Shown: positions 6,814 through 16,744, numbered from the stretch's first letter. The stretch: DNA of 64,000 nucleotides from Roseibium aggregatum IAM 12614 (GCF_000168975.1 NZ_AAUW01000020.1:90165-154164), one strand, 5' to 3'. The notes: generated by a model not told the origin, from the sequence alone. Numbers and translations: made by a program.

Positions 6814-9027
6814 ATGCGTGGACGCTATTATGCGCTCAGCATCATCGCCCTTGCCGCAGGTGTGGCAGGCGGGGTGTTTCTTGAGCGCCTTTATCTGAAC
6901 CCGGGCGACGGCAACGCGTCGGGGGAAGCTGAAATTCTCTATTGGGTCGCTCCCATGGACCCGAACTTCCGCCAGTCAGGCCCCGGCAAGTCGCCCATGG
7001 GAATGGATCTGATACCGGTTTACGCCGGACAGGAACCTTCGGCCGATCCGGCTGAAGTCAGCCTGTCGGCAGCCGAGGTCAATGCCATCGGCGTGCGTAC
7101 CGCGCTGGCCCGGGTCGGCGAAATCTCCCAGCAGATCGAAACCGTCGGCTTCGTCGGCTACGACGAACATCTGACCAGCCACGTTCACACCAGAGTGGAC
7201 GGCTGGATCGAGACGCTGAATATTCGCGCCGTTGGCGACAGGGTGAAAAAGGGTGAAGTGCTCTTCGAGCTGTTTTCGCCCGAATTCGGCATTGCCAGTT
7301 TCGATTTCCTGCGATCACTTTCGAACGGCAACGGGCTGTCGGTGGAAGCTGCCCGAAACAAGTTGCGCAGCCATGGAGCCTCCGAGGAGCAGATTGCCGA
7401 GATCGAGGCAGACCGCAAGGTCGCCCGCAGGATCAAGGTTGCCGCACCGCGCGACGGTGTCGTCATTGCGCTCGCGGCCGCCGACGGGATGTTCCTGCAA
7501 CCCGGTGCGCAGGCCATGTCGATCACAGACCTCAATCAGGTCTGGCTGATTGTCGATGTCTTCGAGCGCGATATCGCGCGACTGACAGAAGACATGCGTG
7601 CGGTCGCCCGGTTCGAGCATCTGCCGGGGCGCACCTTCGAGGGGCAGATCGATTACATTTATCCGGAACTCGATCCCAAAACACGAACCCTTCCGGTCCG
7701 GCTTCTGTTCGACAACACGGAAGGTCTGTTGCGGCCGAACATGTTCGGAACAGTCCGGCTCTTTCCGAACGAAACCCGCACCGCTGTCACCATTCCGTCC
7801 GAAGCCGTTATCCGGACCGGAACGGCCGAGCGGGTTATCATCAAGGTTGACGAAGGCACCTTCAAGCCACGGCTGATTACCAGCGGGTTGCGAGACAATT
7901 TTGGAGAAAACGGGCGAACCGAAGTCGTTCAGGGTCTGGAGCCCGGTGAAGAGGTCGTCGCGTCGGCCCAGTTCCTGATCGACAGCGAAAGCGCGCTCAA
8001 TGCGGGCCTGATGCGCATGGCGCCAACCAACGAAGCCCCTGCCCGGGGAACGGGCGACCTGATCGCCCTCGACCGCGTGTCCCGGATCGCGACCATCCGG
8101 CATGACAGCCTGGAAAGTCTCGACTGGCCGGCGATGACAACCCGTTTTCCGGTTGCAGCGTCCATCCCTCTCGACCGGTTGCGTGAAGGCGAGCAGGTTT
8201 CATTCAAGGCAGCGCGTGGTGCGGACGGCCTGTTGGGGCTGATCGACCTCAGCACGTCCGACGGCATCGCAGCCACCGGGTCGGGAACCGTTCTTGCTGT
8301 TACCAGCGACGGCAAACTGACAATGGAACATGGCCCGATCCCGGATCTCGGCTGGCCCGCCATGAAGATGGACCTGGATGTTGCCGGTTTCGATCCCCAG
8401 ACAGTTCCGGTGAACGTTCCGGTGGAGTTCGATCTGGCCAAAGGCGAAGGCGGTCTCTTTTCGATTGTAGCAGTAAGGCAGCCGGGTGAAGCCGAGAAAG
8501 CTGCCGACAATCCGGCAACGAAGCCCGCTGAGGAGGTTGCCGAAGATACGCCAGCCGAAGCCGCACCGATTGTGGTGACAGGCACGATCGACTCGATCGA
8601 TACGGAAAACGCGAAGGCAACGATCACCCATGGCCCCATTGCCGAGATCGGCATGCCGGGCATGACCATGGCCTTTGCCGTAGACGAGGATCTGGATCTT
8701 GCCGCCATTCCCGTTGGCACGGAAACCACGCTCACCTTCGCAAGACCCGACGGAATGACGATGGTCCTGGCAAAGGCAGAGCCGGTCACCCCGCCGATGG
8801 AGGTTCGCGGCACCATCAACGCCCTTGATCAGGATGCCGGCACGGCCAACATCACCCACGGGCCGATGGCAGAGATCGGCATGCCGGGCATGACGATGGA
8901 TTTCGCAGTCGCTCCAGCCGTAGCCGTTGGTGATCTGCCTCTGGATCAGGAGGTGACCCTCCTGCTGCAGCGCAATCCGGACTTCTCCATGACATTGGTC
9001 GGCGTCCGACGTGAGGAGGGTTTGTGA
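6814..9027 (+). CDS. cusB: CusB-type RND periplasmic adaptor with four C-terminal CusF-like domains
   Basis: A 737-residue adaptor that links an inner-membrane RND pump to an outer-membrane channel for Cu(I)/Ag(I) export. After an N-terminal anchor, residues ~40-70 form the heavy-metal-binding domain seen in CusB (YWVAPMDP, PGKSPMGMDL). The HlyD-like barrel, lipoyl and membrane-proximal domains fill ~75-400. The rest is unusual. Four CusF-like repeats have ligand sets at H430/W438/M441, H506/W514/M517/M519, H606/M614/M617/M619 and H682/M690/M693/M695. Ordinary CusB is about 400 residues with no such tail. Repeat 1 lacks the last Met, and repeats 3 and 4 have Met where CusF has its Cu-shielding Trp. 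The stop overlaps the cusA start. Confidence 0.92.
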   Translation: MRGRYYALSIIALAAGVAGGVFLERLYLNPGDGNASGEAEILYWVAPMDPNFRQSGPGKSPMGMDLIPVYAGQEPSADPAEVSLSAAEVNAIGVRTALARVGEISQQIETVGFVGYDEHLTSHVHTRVDGWIETLNIRAVGDRVKKGEVLFELFSPEFGIASFDFLRSLSNGNGLSVEAARNKLRSHGASEEQIAEIEADRKVARRIKVAAPRDGVVIALAAADGMFLQPGAQAMSITDLNQVWLIVDVFERDIARLTEDMRAVARFEHLPGRTFEGQIDYIYPELDPKTRTLPVRLLFDNTEGLLRPNMFGTVRLFPNETRTAVTIPSEAVIRTGTAERVIIKVDEGTFKPRLITSGLRDNFGENGRTEVVQGLEPGEEVVASAQFLIDSESALNAGLMRMAPTNEAPARGTGDLIALDRVSRIATIRHDSLESLDWPAMTTRFPVAASIPLDRLREGEQVSFKAARGADGLLGLIDLSTSDGIAATGSGTVLAVTSDGKLTMEHGPIPDLGWPAMKMDLDVAGFDPQTVPVNVPVEFDLAKGEGGLFSIVAVRQPGEAEKAADNPATKPAEEVAEDTPAEAAPIVVTGTIDSIDTENAKATITHGPIAEIGMPGMTMAFAVDEDLDLAAIPVGTETTLTFARPDGMTMVLAKAEPVTPPMEVRGTINALDQDAGTANITHGPMAEIGMPGMTMDFAVAPAVAVGDLPLDQEVTLLLQRNPDFSMTLVGVRREEGL

Positions 9028-12000
9028 TGATTGCCGCAATCATTCGTGCCTCCATCGCCAACCGGGTGATCATTCTGGCGGTCGCCGCCATGATTGCCGT
9101 CGCCGGGATCTGGGCGGTCCGCGAAACGCCTGTCGATGCAATCCCGGACCTGTCGGACGTTCAGGTCATCGTCCGCACCCCCTACCCCGGACAAGCGCCG
9201 CAGGTGGTGGAAGACCAGGTCACATTCCCGATTGCCACGGCGATGCTCGCCGTGCCCGGTGCCAGTGACGTTCGTGGTTTTTCGTTTTTCGGGGACAGCT
9301 ACGTCTACATCGTTTTCGAAGACGGAACCGATCTCTACTGGGCCAGAACCCGAGTGCTGGAATACCTCGGGCAGATTGCTGCAAACCTGCCTGACGATGT
9401 TTCGCCGCAGCTTGGCCCCGATGCGACGGGTGTCGGCTGGATTTACCAGTACGCCCTGATCGACCGCACCGGCAACCATGACCTTGCCCAACTGCGCGCC
9501 CTGCAGGACTGGTTCCTGAAATACGAACTCCAGACCGTCGACGGCGTGTCGGAAGTCGCCACGATCGGCGGCATGGTGAAGCAGTACCAGGTGGTTGTGG
9601 ATCCCAACAAGCTCAGGGCCTACGACATCACGCTGTCGCAGATCCGCGGAGCCATCCAGGCCGCCAACCGGGAGACCGGCGGCAGCGTGATCGAGATGGG
9701 CGAAGCGGAATTCATGGTGCGTTCGACCGGTTACGTCGATGAGCTTGCCGATCTTGCCAAGGCACCGCTGATGGTCAACGACCGCGGTGCACCACTGACG
9801 CTCGGAGATGTTGCCGACATTCGCCTCGGCCCGGAAATGCGCCGCGGTGTCGGTGAATTCGGCGGCGAAGGCGATGCTGTCGGCGGGGTTGTCATCCTGC
9901 GCTGGGGCGGCAACGCGCTGGCGGCCATCAAGGCGGTCGAGGCAAGGATAGGAGAACTGCGCAGCAGCCTGCCCGAAGGGGTCGAGATCGTCACGACCTA
10001 TGACCGCTCCGGCGTTATCGAGAGGGCTATCGAAAATCTTCAGACAAAGCTGACGGAAGAGTTCATCGTTGTCGTTCTGGTCTGCGCGGCCTTCCTCCTG
10101 CACTTGCGCTCATCGCTCGTCATCCTGTTCTCCCTGCCCCTCGGCATTGCGGCGGCCTTCATCATCATGAAGCTGCAAGGCGTGAACGCGAACATCATGT
10201 CGCTCGGCGGCATCGCCATCGCCATCGGCGCGATGGTGGATGCGGCCATCGTGATGATCGAGGCGATGCATCGGCGGCTGGAACACGAAAAACTGACCGC
10301 GGAGAACCGATGGCGGATCGTGGGGGAATGTGCTTCGGAAGTCGGCCCTGCCCTGTTCTTCTCCCTTGCGATCATCACCGTCAGCTTCCTGCCGGTGTTC
10401 GTTCTGGAGAGCCAGGAAGGAAGGCTCTTCAAGCCGCTGGCTTTCACAAAGACCTACGCCATGGCGGCCGCGGCCATCCTCTCCATCACGCTGGTTCCGG
10501 TGCTGATGGGCTACTTTGTCCGTGGGCGCATTCTTGCGGAGAACAAGAACCCTCTCAATCGCATCGTCATCTGGCTCTACCGGCCCTTTCTGGATGCGGC
10601 CATTGCCTGGCCCTGGGCAACGACCATCCTTGCAGGTGTCCTGGTTGCCTCCATGTGGTGGCCTCTTCAGAGGATCGGTACGGAGTTCATGCCCGCCCTC
10701 AATGAAGGCGATTTCCTCTACATGCCGACGCTGTATCCCGGCGTTTCCATCGGCAAGGCACGCGAAGTGCTGCAGCAGTCGGACCGCCTTATCGCAACCG
10801 TGCCGGAGGTTAAGACGGTCCACGGGAAGCTCGGCCGTGCCGAAACGGCAACCGACCCTGCCCCGCTGACGATGATCGAGACGACCATTCAGCTAAAGCC
10901 CCGCTCCGAGTGGCGAGAGGGTATGACGATGGAGCGGATCCGCGACGAACTTGACCAGGTCGTCCAGATACCGGGCGTTACCAACGTCTGGATCCAGCCC
11001 ATCAAGAACCGCATCGACATGCTGGCTACCGGCATCAAGACCCCTGTCGGGGTCAAGATCACCGGTGCGGACCTTGGCGTCATCGAAAAGATCGGCATTG
11101 AAGTCGAAAACGCGGTTGCGGGGATCGACGGGACGGCTTCGGCCTACGCCGAACGGCCTGTCGGGGGTCGCTTCATCGAGATCGACGTCGATCGGGAAGC
11201 GGCTGCCCGCTTCATGATGAGCGTGCGGGACATTCAGGACGTCGTGCAGACCGCGATTGGCGGCATGCAGGTGTCGGAGTCCGTTGAAGGTCTGGAACGC
11301 TTTCCGATCAACCTCCGCTACCCGCAGGACTGGCGCAACAGTCCCGAGCGCTTGCGGGAACTTCCGGTGGTCACACCGTCTGGCGCCCATATTCCACTTG
11401 GAGCCCTGGCGGAGGTCAGCGTTGTAGACGGACCAGGCATGATCCGGTCTGAAAACGCCCGTCGGACCGGATTTGTCTTCATTGACATCACCGGCCGGGA
11501 CCTCGGTGGTTATGTGGATGAAGCGCGCAGGACGGTTGCCGAGAAGGTTCAACTGCCGCCCGGCTATTCGATCGCCTGGTCGGGCCAGTATGAATACATC
11601 GAGCGCATGCAGGAACGGCTGAAACTCGTGGCCCCGGCAACCTTGCTGATCATCACCTTGATGCTCTTCATGGCGTTCAACCGGGTTATTGAAGTCGGCA
11701 TCATCCTTGCGGCCCTTCCCGTAGCGCTCGCCGGAGGTGTCTGGTTCCTCTGGTACCTCGATTTCGACATGTCGGTCGCGGTGATCGTCGGCTTCATCGC
11801 CCTTGCCGGTGTTGCGGTCGAGACAGCCATCGTGATGCTGCTCTACCTCAATCTGGCCTGGGAAAAACGCAAGAAGCTTGCTGCTGCCGAGGCCCGTTCC
11901 CTGACGAGTGTCGATGTCGAAGAGGTCGTCTTTGAAGGTGCGCTTCTGCGTGTCCGACCGAAGGTGATGACCGTGGCGACGATCTTTGCCGGGCTGATCC

Positions 12001-12209
12001 CGATCATGTACGGCGACGGCACGGGCTCGGAAATCATGCAGCGGATCGCGGCTCCCATGGTCGGCGGGATGGCAACCGCCACCCTTCTGACCCTCTTCGT
12101 CATTCCCGCCATTTTCACGATCTGGAAGCGTCTCGCTCTCTCACGGGTCAACCGTGAGCTGAGCGTTGCCGCCCCGGACATGAAAGGTGCAGTCCAACCG
12201 GCCGAATGA
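9027..12209 (+). CDS. cusA: CusA-type heavy-metal efflux RND pump
   Basis: A 1060-residue RND transporter of the HME subgroup that drives Cu(I)/Ag(I) export with proton flow. It has the N-terminal helix followed by the ETPVDAIPDLSDVQV signature of HME pumps, two large periplasmic loops and twelve predicted helices. The three periplasmic Met positions expected of CusA rather than CzcA can be placed: FMPALNEGDFLYMP, APLTMIETT and NRIDMLATG. ATG 9027 overlaps the cusB stop by one base, with GAGGAGGG just upstream; GTG 9024 is also possible. It forms an operon with cusB and cusF. No outer-membrane CusC gene is visible in the window. Confidence 0.93.
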   Translation: MIAAIIRASIANRVIILAVAAMIAVAGIWAVRETPVDAIPDLSDVQVIVRTPYPGQAPQVVEDQVTFPIATAMLAVPGASDVRGFSFFGDSYVYIVFEDGTDLYWARTRVLEYLGQIAANLPDDVSPQLGPDATGVGWIYQYALIDRTGNHDLAQLRALQDWFLKYELQTVDGVSEVATIGGMVKQYQVVVDPNKLRAYDITLSQIRGAIQAANRETGGSVIEMGEAEFMVRSTGYVDELADLAKAPLMVNDRGAPLTLGDVADIRLGPEMRRGVGEFGGEGDAVGGVVILRWGGNALAAIKAVEARIGELRSSLPEGVEIVTTYDRSGVIERAIENLQTKLTEEFIVVVLVCAAFLLHLRSSLVILFSLPLGIAAAFIIMKLQGVNANIMSLGGIAIAIGAMVDAAIVMIEAMHRRLEHEKLTAENRWRIVGECASEVGPALFFSLAIITVSFLPVFVLESQEGRLFKPLAFTKTYAMAAAAILSITLVPVLMGYFVRGRILAENKNPLNRIVIWLYRPFLDAAIAWPWATTILAGVLVASMWWPLQRIGTEFMPALNEGDFLYMPTLYPGVSIGKAREVLQQSDRLIATVPEVKTVHGKLGRAETATDPAPLTMIETTIQLKPRSEWREGMTMERIRDELDQVVQIPGVTNVWIQPIKNRIDMLATGIKTPVGVKITGADLGVIEKIGIEVENAVAGIDGTASAYAERPVGGRFIEIDVDREAAARFMMSVRDIQDVVQTAIGGMQVSESVEGLERFPINLRYPQDWRNSPERLRELPVVTPSGAHIPLGALAEVSVVDGPGMIRSENARRTGFVFIDITGRDLGGYVDEARRTVAEKVQLPPGYSIAWSGQYEYIERMQERLKLVAPATLLIITLMLFMAFNRVIEVGIILAALPVALAGGVWFLWYLDFDMSVAVIVGFIALAGVAVETAIVMLLYLNLAWEKRKKLAAAEARSLTSVDVEEVVFEGALLRVRPKVMTVATIFAGLIPIMYGDGTGSEIMQRIAAPMVGGMATATLLTLFVIPAIFTIWKRLALSRVNRELSVAAPDMKGAVQPAE

Positions 12210-12249
12210 ATTGGCAACTCACAAACAAACCCAAAGAAAGGCAACTGAA

Positions 12250-12591
12250 ATGAAGACCCTCATCCTCGCAGCGTTCCTGTCCATGACAGCCACACCGGCC
12301 GTCCTTGCCCAGTCATCACATGGCATGGACCATTCCAACATGCCGATGACCGATGAACAGATGGACGGCGCGATCCATGCCAAGGCTGTCGTCAACTCAA
12401 TTGGCGACGGTACCGCCAATGTCAGCCATGATCCCATTCCGGAAATCGGCTGGCCGGCGATGACGATGGATATGACCGTTCTGGAAGGCGCACAGATGTC
12501 GGATGATCTGGCCCCGGGTGACAGCGTGATCCTGATGTTGGTGAAAGGCGACGACGGCATGTACGCAATTGGCGCGATGATGCCGAACTAA
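12250..12591 (+). CDS. cusF: Periplasmic copper chaperone CusF-like
   Basis: A 113-residue protein with signal peptide (MKTLILAAFLSMTATPAVLA) and one CusF fold. The complete copper site is present in VSHDPIPEIGWPAMTMDM: His, Trp, Met and Met in the CusF spacing. A His/Met linker (SSHGMDHSNMPM) precedes it. CusF hands Cu(I) to CusB. The ATG at 12250 has AAAGAAAGG upstream. It lies 40 bases after cusA and ends the operon at a strong hairpin. Confidence 0.9.
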   Translation: MKTLILAAFLSMTATPAVLAQSSHGMDHSNMPMTDEQMDGAIHAKAVVNSIGDGTANVSHDPIPEIGWPAMTMDMTVLEGAQMSDDLAPGDSVILMLVKGDDGMYAIGAMMPN

Positions 12592-12604
12592 GCCCCCAGA
12601 CAAA

Positions 12605-12642
12605 CGGCAGCAGCCCGTGGCACCTGCCTCGGGCTGCTGCCG
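12605..12642 (+). terminator. Strong hairpin after the cus operon
   Basis: A perfect 13-bp inverted repeat, CGGCAGCAGCCCG at 12605-12617 and CGGGCTGCTGCCG at 12630-12642, encloses a 12-base loop. It begins 13 bases after the cusF stop. The downstream tract is ATCCCCTTCC, so it lacks a classic T-run but is well placed to end the operon. Confidence 0.65.
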
Positions 12643-12863
12643 ATCCCCTTCCAGACCCCTTCCACCTTCCCCAAATAGGGGTTGGCGAAAAACGCTTCCC
12701 CCTTTCCTGTTCTCCCGGTCACATCGCGGCAAAGCCATTGAATATTGAAAAGACAACGGCCTGAGGGATCGCTGTCTTGCCCTGATTTTTCAGGTTCTTT
12801 TTAATGACTACATTGTTTTGTGTTTTGACTGTTATTCAGGGTCAAACGGTTCAGGGAAACGAA

Positions 12864-13973
12864 ATGAAGAAGTCTTTTGGGCGGATTTCTGCCGCGCACA
12901 ATTCGCGGGCGGCAATGTTCGCGGTTCTTACCTGCCTTGCACTGTTTCCAGGTGCAGCTCTTGCAGAAAGCATGACGTTCGAAAACGTGTGCAAGGGCAA
13001 CAACGCGGCAAGCTGTTATGTGCGGGCCGAGGGGCAGATTACCGACGAAACACCTGCGCAGTTTTCCAGCTATCTCGAAAACGAGCATTCCGACGGCAAC
13101 AAGGTTCTGCTGCACAGTCCCGGCGGCAGTCTGATTGCGGGGTTGAAGCTGGGTGAACTGATCCGCGCCAGGGGGATGGAAACGGAAATCGGCATCTGGA
13201 AACCAGAGGGCGCATTCGGCGACACCGTCGACGGCGGCTACTGCATGAGCGCCTGTTCCTACGCATTTCTGGGCGGCGTAGTCAGGCGTATTCCCGCCGG
13301 CAATCGTCTGGGGTTTCACCAGTTTTTCTTGTCCGGGGAGAGGACCGGTCAGGTGTCATCGAGCCAGGTGGACCAAGCCCTGATGTCTGCGCAGGAACTG
13401 TCCAGCCGGATCGTGCGCTACCTGCTGGAAATGGGGATCGATGCCCGCATTTTCGTTCTGGGAACGGGGGCGAAGCCGGACGACATGTTTGTCCCCGACG
13501 CGGCACAGCTCGAGGAGTTTGCCCTTGTCACACCGGAGGGGTTCGGGGCTTTCTTTCTCGAGCCCTACAAACAGGGTCTTGTTGCGGCAAGCAAACGCAA
13601 GAGCACCACGCGCCTTTACGATCTCGCCAGCCAGTTCTCCAGCTACTGCCGCAAGAACAAGCCATATGTGCTGATTACGACCGATGGCGGCATTCTGAAC
13701 CCGGATGACCTGCCGGAAACCAGAATCAACATGTATTCAAAGGGCCGCGGCATCACGGCGACGGCGACAAAGGACCTCCTGCGTGTCGTCGGCGATCGCA
13801 GCGTCGAGGTGGAAATCAACGACAAGGTCGTTGACTTGTTGTCGGCGTCCGAGCGCATCGAGTTCAACATGTTTCTTGGAATGGCATCCGGCGGCGAAGT
13901 GCGCGGCGCTATCGATCTGAGCGACATGGATCGCAAGATCATCGCCGCCAGCTTTCGTTTTTGCATCGGCTAG
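12864..13973 (+). CDS. COG3904-type periplasmic protein with ClpP-like fold
   Basis: A 369-residue protein with a signal peptide ending near ALAES. The segment HSPGGSLIAGLKLGELIR, then YCMSACSYAFLGG and NRLGFHQF match the predicted periplasmic proteins of COG3904, which share the ClpP/crotonase fold. The Ser in CMSAC and the His in GFHQF are where a Ser-His pair would lie. No function is established. The ATG at 12864, with AGGGAAA upstream, gives a clean signal peptide and is preferred to 12804. It stands alone between the cus operon and ftsK. Confidence 0.75.
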   Translation: MKKSFGRISAAHNSRAAMFAVLTCLALFPGAALAESMTFENVCKGNNAASCYVRAEGQITDETPAQFSSYLENEHSDGNKVLLHSPGGSLIAGLKLGELIRARGMETEIGIWKPEGAFGDTVDGGYCMSACSYAFLGGVVRRIPAGNRLGFHQFFLSGERTGQVSSSQVDQALMSAQELSSRIVRYLLEMGIDARIFVLGTGAKPDDMFVPDAAQLEEFALVTPEGFGAFFLEPYKQGLVAASKRKSTTRLYDLASQFSSYCRKNKPYVLITTDGGILNPDDLPETRINMYSKGRGITATATKDLLRVVGDRSVEVEINDKVVDLLSASERIEFNMFLGMASGGEVRGAIDLSDMDRKIIAASFRFCIG

Positions 13974-14034
13974 ACAGGCGCAGCCCGGCAAAAACTCTCA
14001 ACATATAAAAGCGGCACCGATAACGCTGATCTCA

Positions 14035-14070
14035 AGGCACTTTTCGTTGGATTTCCGCCGAAAAGTGCCT
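14035..14070. terminator. Hairpin between the COG3904 gene and ftsK
   Basis: A perfect 12-bp inverted repeat, AGGCACTTTTCG at 14035-14046 and CGAAAAGTGCCT at 14059-14070, has a 12-base loop. It follows the COG3904 stop by about 60 bases and precedes ftsK by 125. A terminator is likely, although the following bases are not T-rich. Confidence 0.5.
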
Positions 14071-14195
14071 GTCAGGCGCACCGGTAGAAAGGGCTTTCAA
14101 CACACGAAGGACACGGTTTGGATAGAGACTGTTAACCTAAATTTCCTACATCTCTCTCAAAGGCGTTCAACCCGAAACACTAGTCTTCTTTGTCC

Positions 14196-16691
14196 ATGCG
14201 TATTTCCCGGAAGAATTTCTCAATTTCGAATTCGAACGATGCCGGCCAGCCTGCTCCCGACGATGAAACCAATCGGGAAGCTCAGGGTGGGCCTCTGCTC
14301 GGACAAAGCGTCCCCCTGGAAGGGGAGCGGGTCGCCGAGGCGCGCCGGACACCGCACGTTACCGGCAATCCGCAACAAACGGCAGCAGACTCAAACCGGG
14401 CAATAGACACATCTTCGGACGAGTCCTGCCAGAGTTACTTCTATCTCGCACCCAACGTCCGGTTCACCCGGACACCGGACCGTGGCGCGAAGCAGCGGTC
14501 CGTTCCGGCGGAAAGCGCAAGCGAAGTCACGGCTCCTGAGGTGGTTTCACCGGTCGAGGCAGAGCACCTAACGCAGGCTCCCCTTACCGCCTCGACGCCT
14601 TCCCCAGCTGTCGCGTCATCAGTACCGGTCACGCACATGCGTAGCCCTGTCGTCGATGGCAGACCAGTGGACGTGCAAGCCGTCGCCAACGATACCGGGT
14701 CCGGTGTGGCCCCCCTTGGTTTCCTGTCTGATCACGCCTTCTTTGAATTCATGTCCGACGATGCCCTCGCCCCGCAGGCGAGCACCGCGGCACCCGTTCA
14801 GAAAGTTGAAGAACCGGTGCTGCCCGTCAGGACGGTTTACGAGGAGGTTCCCGTTGCCGGACAGGTGACCTGTTCAGCAGAAGGTATCGTATCGCTCTAC
14901 CGGGTCGTCGAATGCAACGGGTCCGCATCGGCAGCACCAGAGCCTGCGTCTGCCAGACAAGTTGCGGCTAAGCCTTCAAATCCGGCAACGCAGCCAGCAG
15001 ACCAGAGGCTGGAAGCGGTTTCTGGTGTCGAGAGCACCGACCCTGCACCTGCTCCGTCGAAGGTGCAGGTCTCGATGCCGAGCCCCACATCCCGGTCCCT
15101 GTCCTCCAGCACGCACGCTCTTCCGCCAATTGGTGCAAGATCCGGGCAGCAATCGATGTTCGGCAGCTACGAGTTTCCGTCGGGCGATCTTCTGCAACTC
15201 CCTCAGGATGGCCCCGGCTTCCAGATGACGCAGGAGCAACTGGAACGGAACGCAGGGCTTCTAGAAAGCGTTCTGGAAGACTTCAAGGTCCGCGGCGAGA
15301 TCATTCACGTCCGGCCCGGCCCTGTTGTCACACTCTACGAGTTCGAGCCGGCTCCGGGCATCAAGTCCTCGCGCATCGTCAACCTGGCCGACGACATTGC
15401 CCGCTCCATGTCGGCCATCTCGGCACGCGTTGCGGTCGTCCCCGGCCGCAATGTCATCGGGATCGAACTGCCGAACACGGAACGCGAAACCGTCTACTTC
15501 CGCGAGATGATTGATTCCAACAGCTTCCGCGCCACCAATTGCAAGCTCGCGCTGAGCCTCGGCAAGACAATCGGCGGAGAGCCCGTTGTCGCCGATCTGG
15601 CAAAGATGCCGCATCTGCTGGTGGCCGGCACGACCGGCTCGGGCAAGTCGGTTGCCATCAACACCATGATCCTGTCGCTGCTCTATCGCCTGAAGCCGGA
15701 AGAATGCCGATTGATCATGGTTGATCCGAAGATGCTGGAACTCTCGATCTACGATGACATTCCACACCTTCTGACGCCCGTGGTCACCGATCCCAAGAAA
15801 GCCGTGACAGCGCTCAAATGGGCGGTCCGCGAGATGGAGGATCGCTACCGCAAGATGGCGCGCCTCGGTGTGCGCAACATCAACGGCTTCAACCAGCGAG
15901 CTGCCGTTGCAAGTCAAAAGGGCGAACCGGTTGTCGTGACCGTGCAGACCGGGTTCGACCGGGATACGGGCGAGCCGCTCTACGAGCAGCAGGAAATGGA
16001 CCTCGCTCCGATGCCCTATATCGTCATCATCGTTGACGAGATGGCCGACCTGATGATGGTCGCCGGCAAGGAGATCGAAGGGGCAATCCAGCGGCTGGCG
16101 CAGATGGCCCGCGCCGCGGGCATCCATCTGATCATGGCAACGCAGCGCCCGTCGGTGGATGTGATCACCGGCACGATCAAGGCGAACTTTCCGACGCGGA
16201 TTTCCTTCCAGGTGACCTCGAAGATCGACAGCCGCACGATCCTGGGTGAGCAAGGCGCAGAGCAATTGCTGGGCATGGGCGACATGCTGCACATGTCCGG
16301 CGGCGGCCGCATCAACCGTGTCCACGGCGCTTTCGTCTCGGATGAGGAAGTCGAGCAGGTTGTCGCTCATCTGAAGAGCCAGGGCCGTCCCGCCTATCTC
16401 GAAACCGTGACCGCGGAAGAAGAGGAAGAGCTGGAAGAAGACGAAGCAGTCTTCGACAAGGGTGCGATCGCTTCCGAAGACGGCGACGACCTCTACGACA
16501 AGGCAGTGAAGATCGTCCTGCGCGACAAGCGCTGTTCGACCTCCTACATCCAGCGCCGTCTCGGCATCGGGTACAACCGTGCCGCCACGCTGGTGGAGAA
16601 AATGGAAAACGAAGGCCTGGTGGGTGCGCCCAACCACGTCGGCAAGCGCGAAATTCTGGCTACGAAAAAAGAGCCGCCTTCCGAAGAATAG
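14196..16691 (+). CDS. ftsK: FtsK/SpoIIIE-family DNA translocase lacking a membrane domain
   Basis: An 831-residue ATP-driven DNA pump. The motor carries Walker A (GTTGSGKS, Lys ~484) and Walker B (IVIIVDEMADL, Asp ~614). The C-terminal gamma winged-helix domain (~775-831) reads DKRCSTSYIQRRLGIGYNRAATLVEKMENEGLVG, split in the usual way for KOPS recognition. The alpha domain starts near residue 350. The first ~340 residues are Pro, Ala, Ser and Glu rich and appear disordered. I see no hydrophobic helix, whereas canonical FtsK has four near its N-terminus. ATG 14196 is used; a TTG lies 6 bases earlier. It may be a second soluble FtsK paralogue. Confidence 0.92.
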   Translation: MRISRKNFSISNSNDAGQPAPDDETNREAQGGPLLGQSVPLEGERVAEARRTPHVTGNPQQTAADSNRAIDTSSDESCQSYFYLAPNVRFTRTPDRGAKQRSVPAESASEVTAPEVVSPVEAEHLTQAPLTASTPSPAVASSVPVTHMRSPVVDGRPVDVQAVANDTGSGVAPLGFLSDHAFFEFMSDDALAPQASTAAPVQKVEEPVLPVRTVYEEVPVAGQVTCSAEGIVSLYRVVECNGSASAAPEPASARQVAAKPSNPATQPADQRLEAVSGVESTDPAPAPSKVQVSMPSPTSRSLSSSTHALPPIGARSGQQSMFGSYEFPSGDLLQLPQDGPGFQMTQEQLERNAGLLESVLEDFKVRGEIIHVRPGPVVTLYEFEPAPGIKSSRIVNLADDIARSMSAISARVAVVPGRNVIGIELPNTERETVYFREMIDSNSFRATNCKLALSLGKTIGGEPVVADLAKMPHLLVAGTTGSGKSVAINTMILSLLYRLKPEECRLIMVDPKMLELSIYDDIPHLLTPVVTDPKKAVTALKWAVREMEDRYRKMARLGVRNINGFNQRAAVASQKGEPVVVTVQTGFDRDTGEPLYEQQEMDLAPMPYIVIIVDEMADLMMVAGKEIEGAIQRLAQMARAAGIHLIMATQRPSVDVITGTIKANFPTRISFQVTSKIDSRTILGEQGAEQLLGMGDMLHMSGGGRINRVHGAFVSDEEVEQVVAHLKSQGRPAYLETVTAEEEEELEEDEAVFDKGAIASEDGDDLYDKAVKIVLRDKRCSTSYIQRRLGIGYNRAATLVEKMENEGLVGAPNHVGKREILATKKEPPSEE

Positions 16692-16719
16692 GAAGCCCGG
16701 CTCGCTTGCCGGTATGGGC

Positions 16720-16744
16720 TCAAGGTGTCAGTTCAAGGTGTCAG
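16720..16744. repeat. Tandem 12-bp direct repeat at the end of ftsK
   Basis: TCAAGGTGTCAG occurs at 16720-16731 and again at 16733-16744, in the gap between the convergent ftsK and marR genes. It marks the left edge of the catabolic region. No function is evident. Confidence 0.6.

Noticed and set aside
12804..12863. Upstream start for the COG3904 gene
   Set aside because: It would put a 20-residue extension before a clean signal peptide, and 12864 has a good ribosome site.
15261..16637. Long open frame on the minus strand opposite ftsK
   Set aside because: It mirrors the codon pattern of the well-conserved ftsK motor and has no recognisable domain, only His/Asp-rich shadow sequence.
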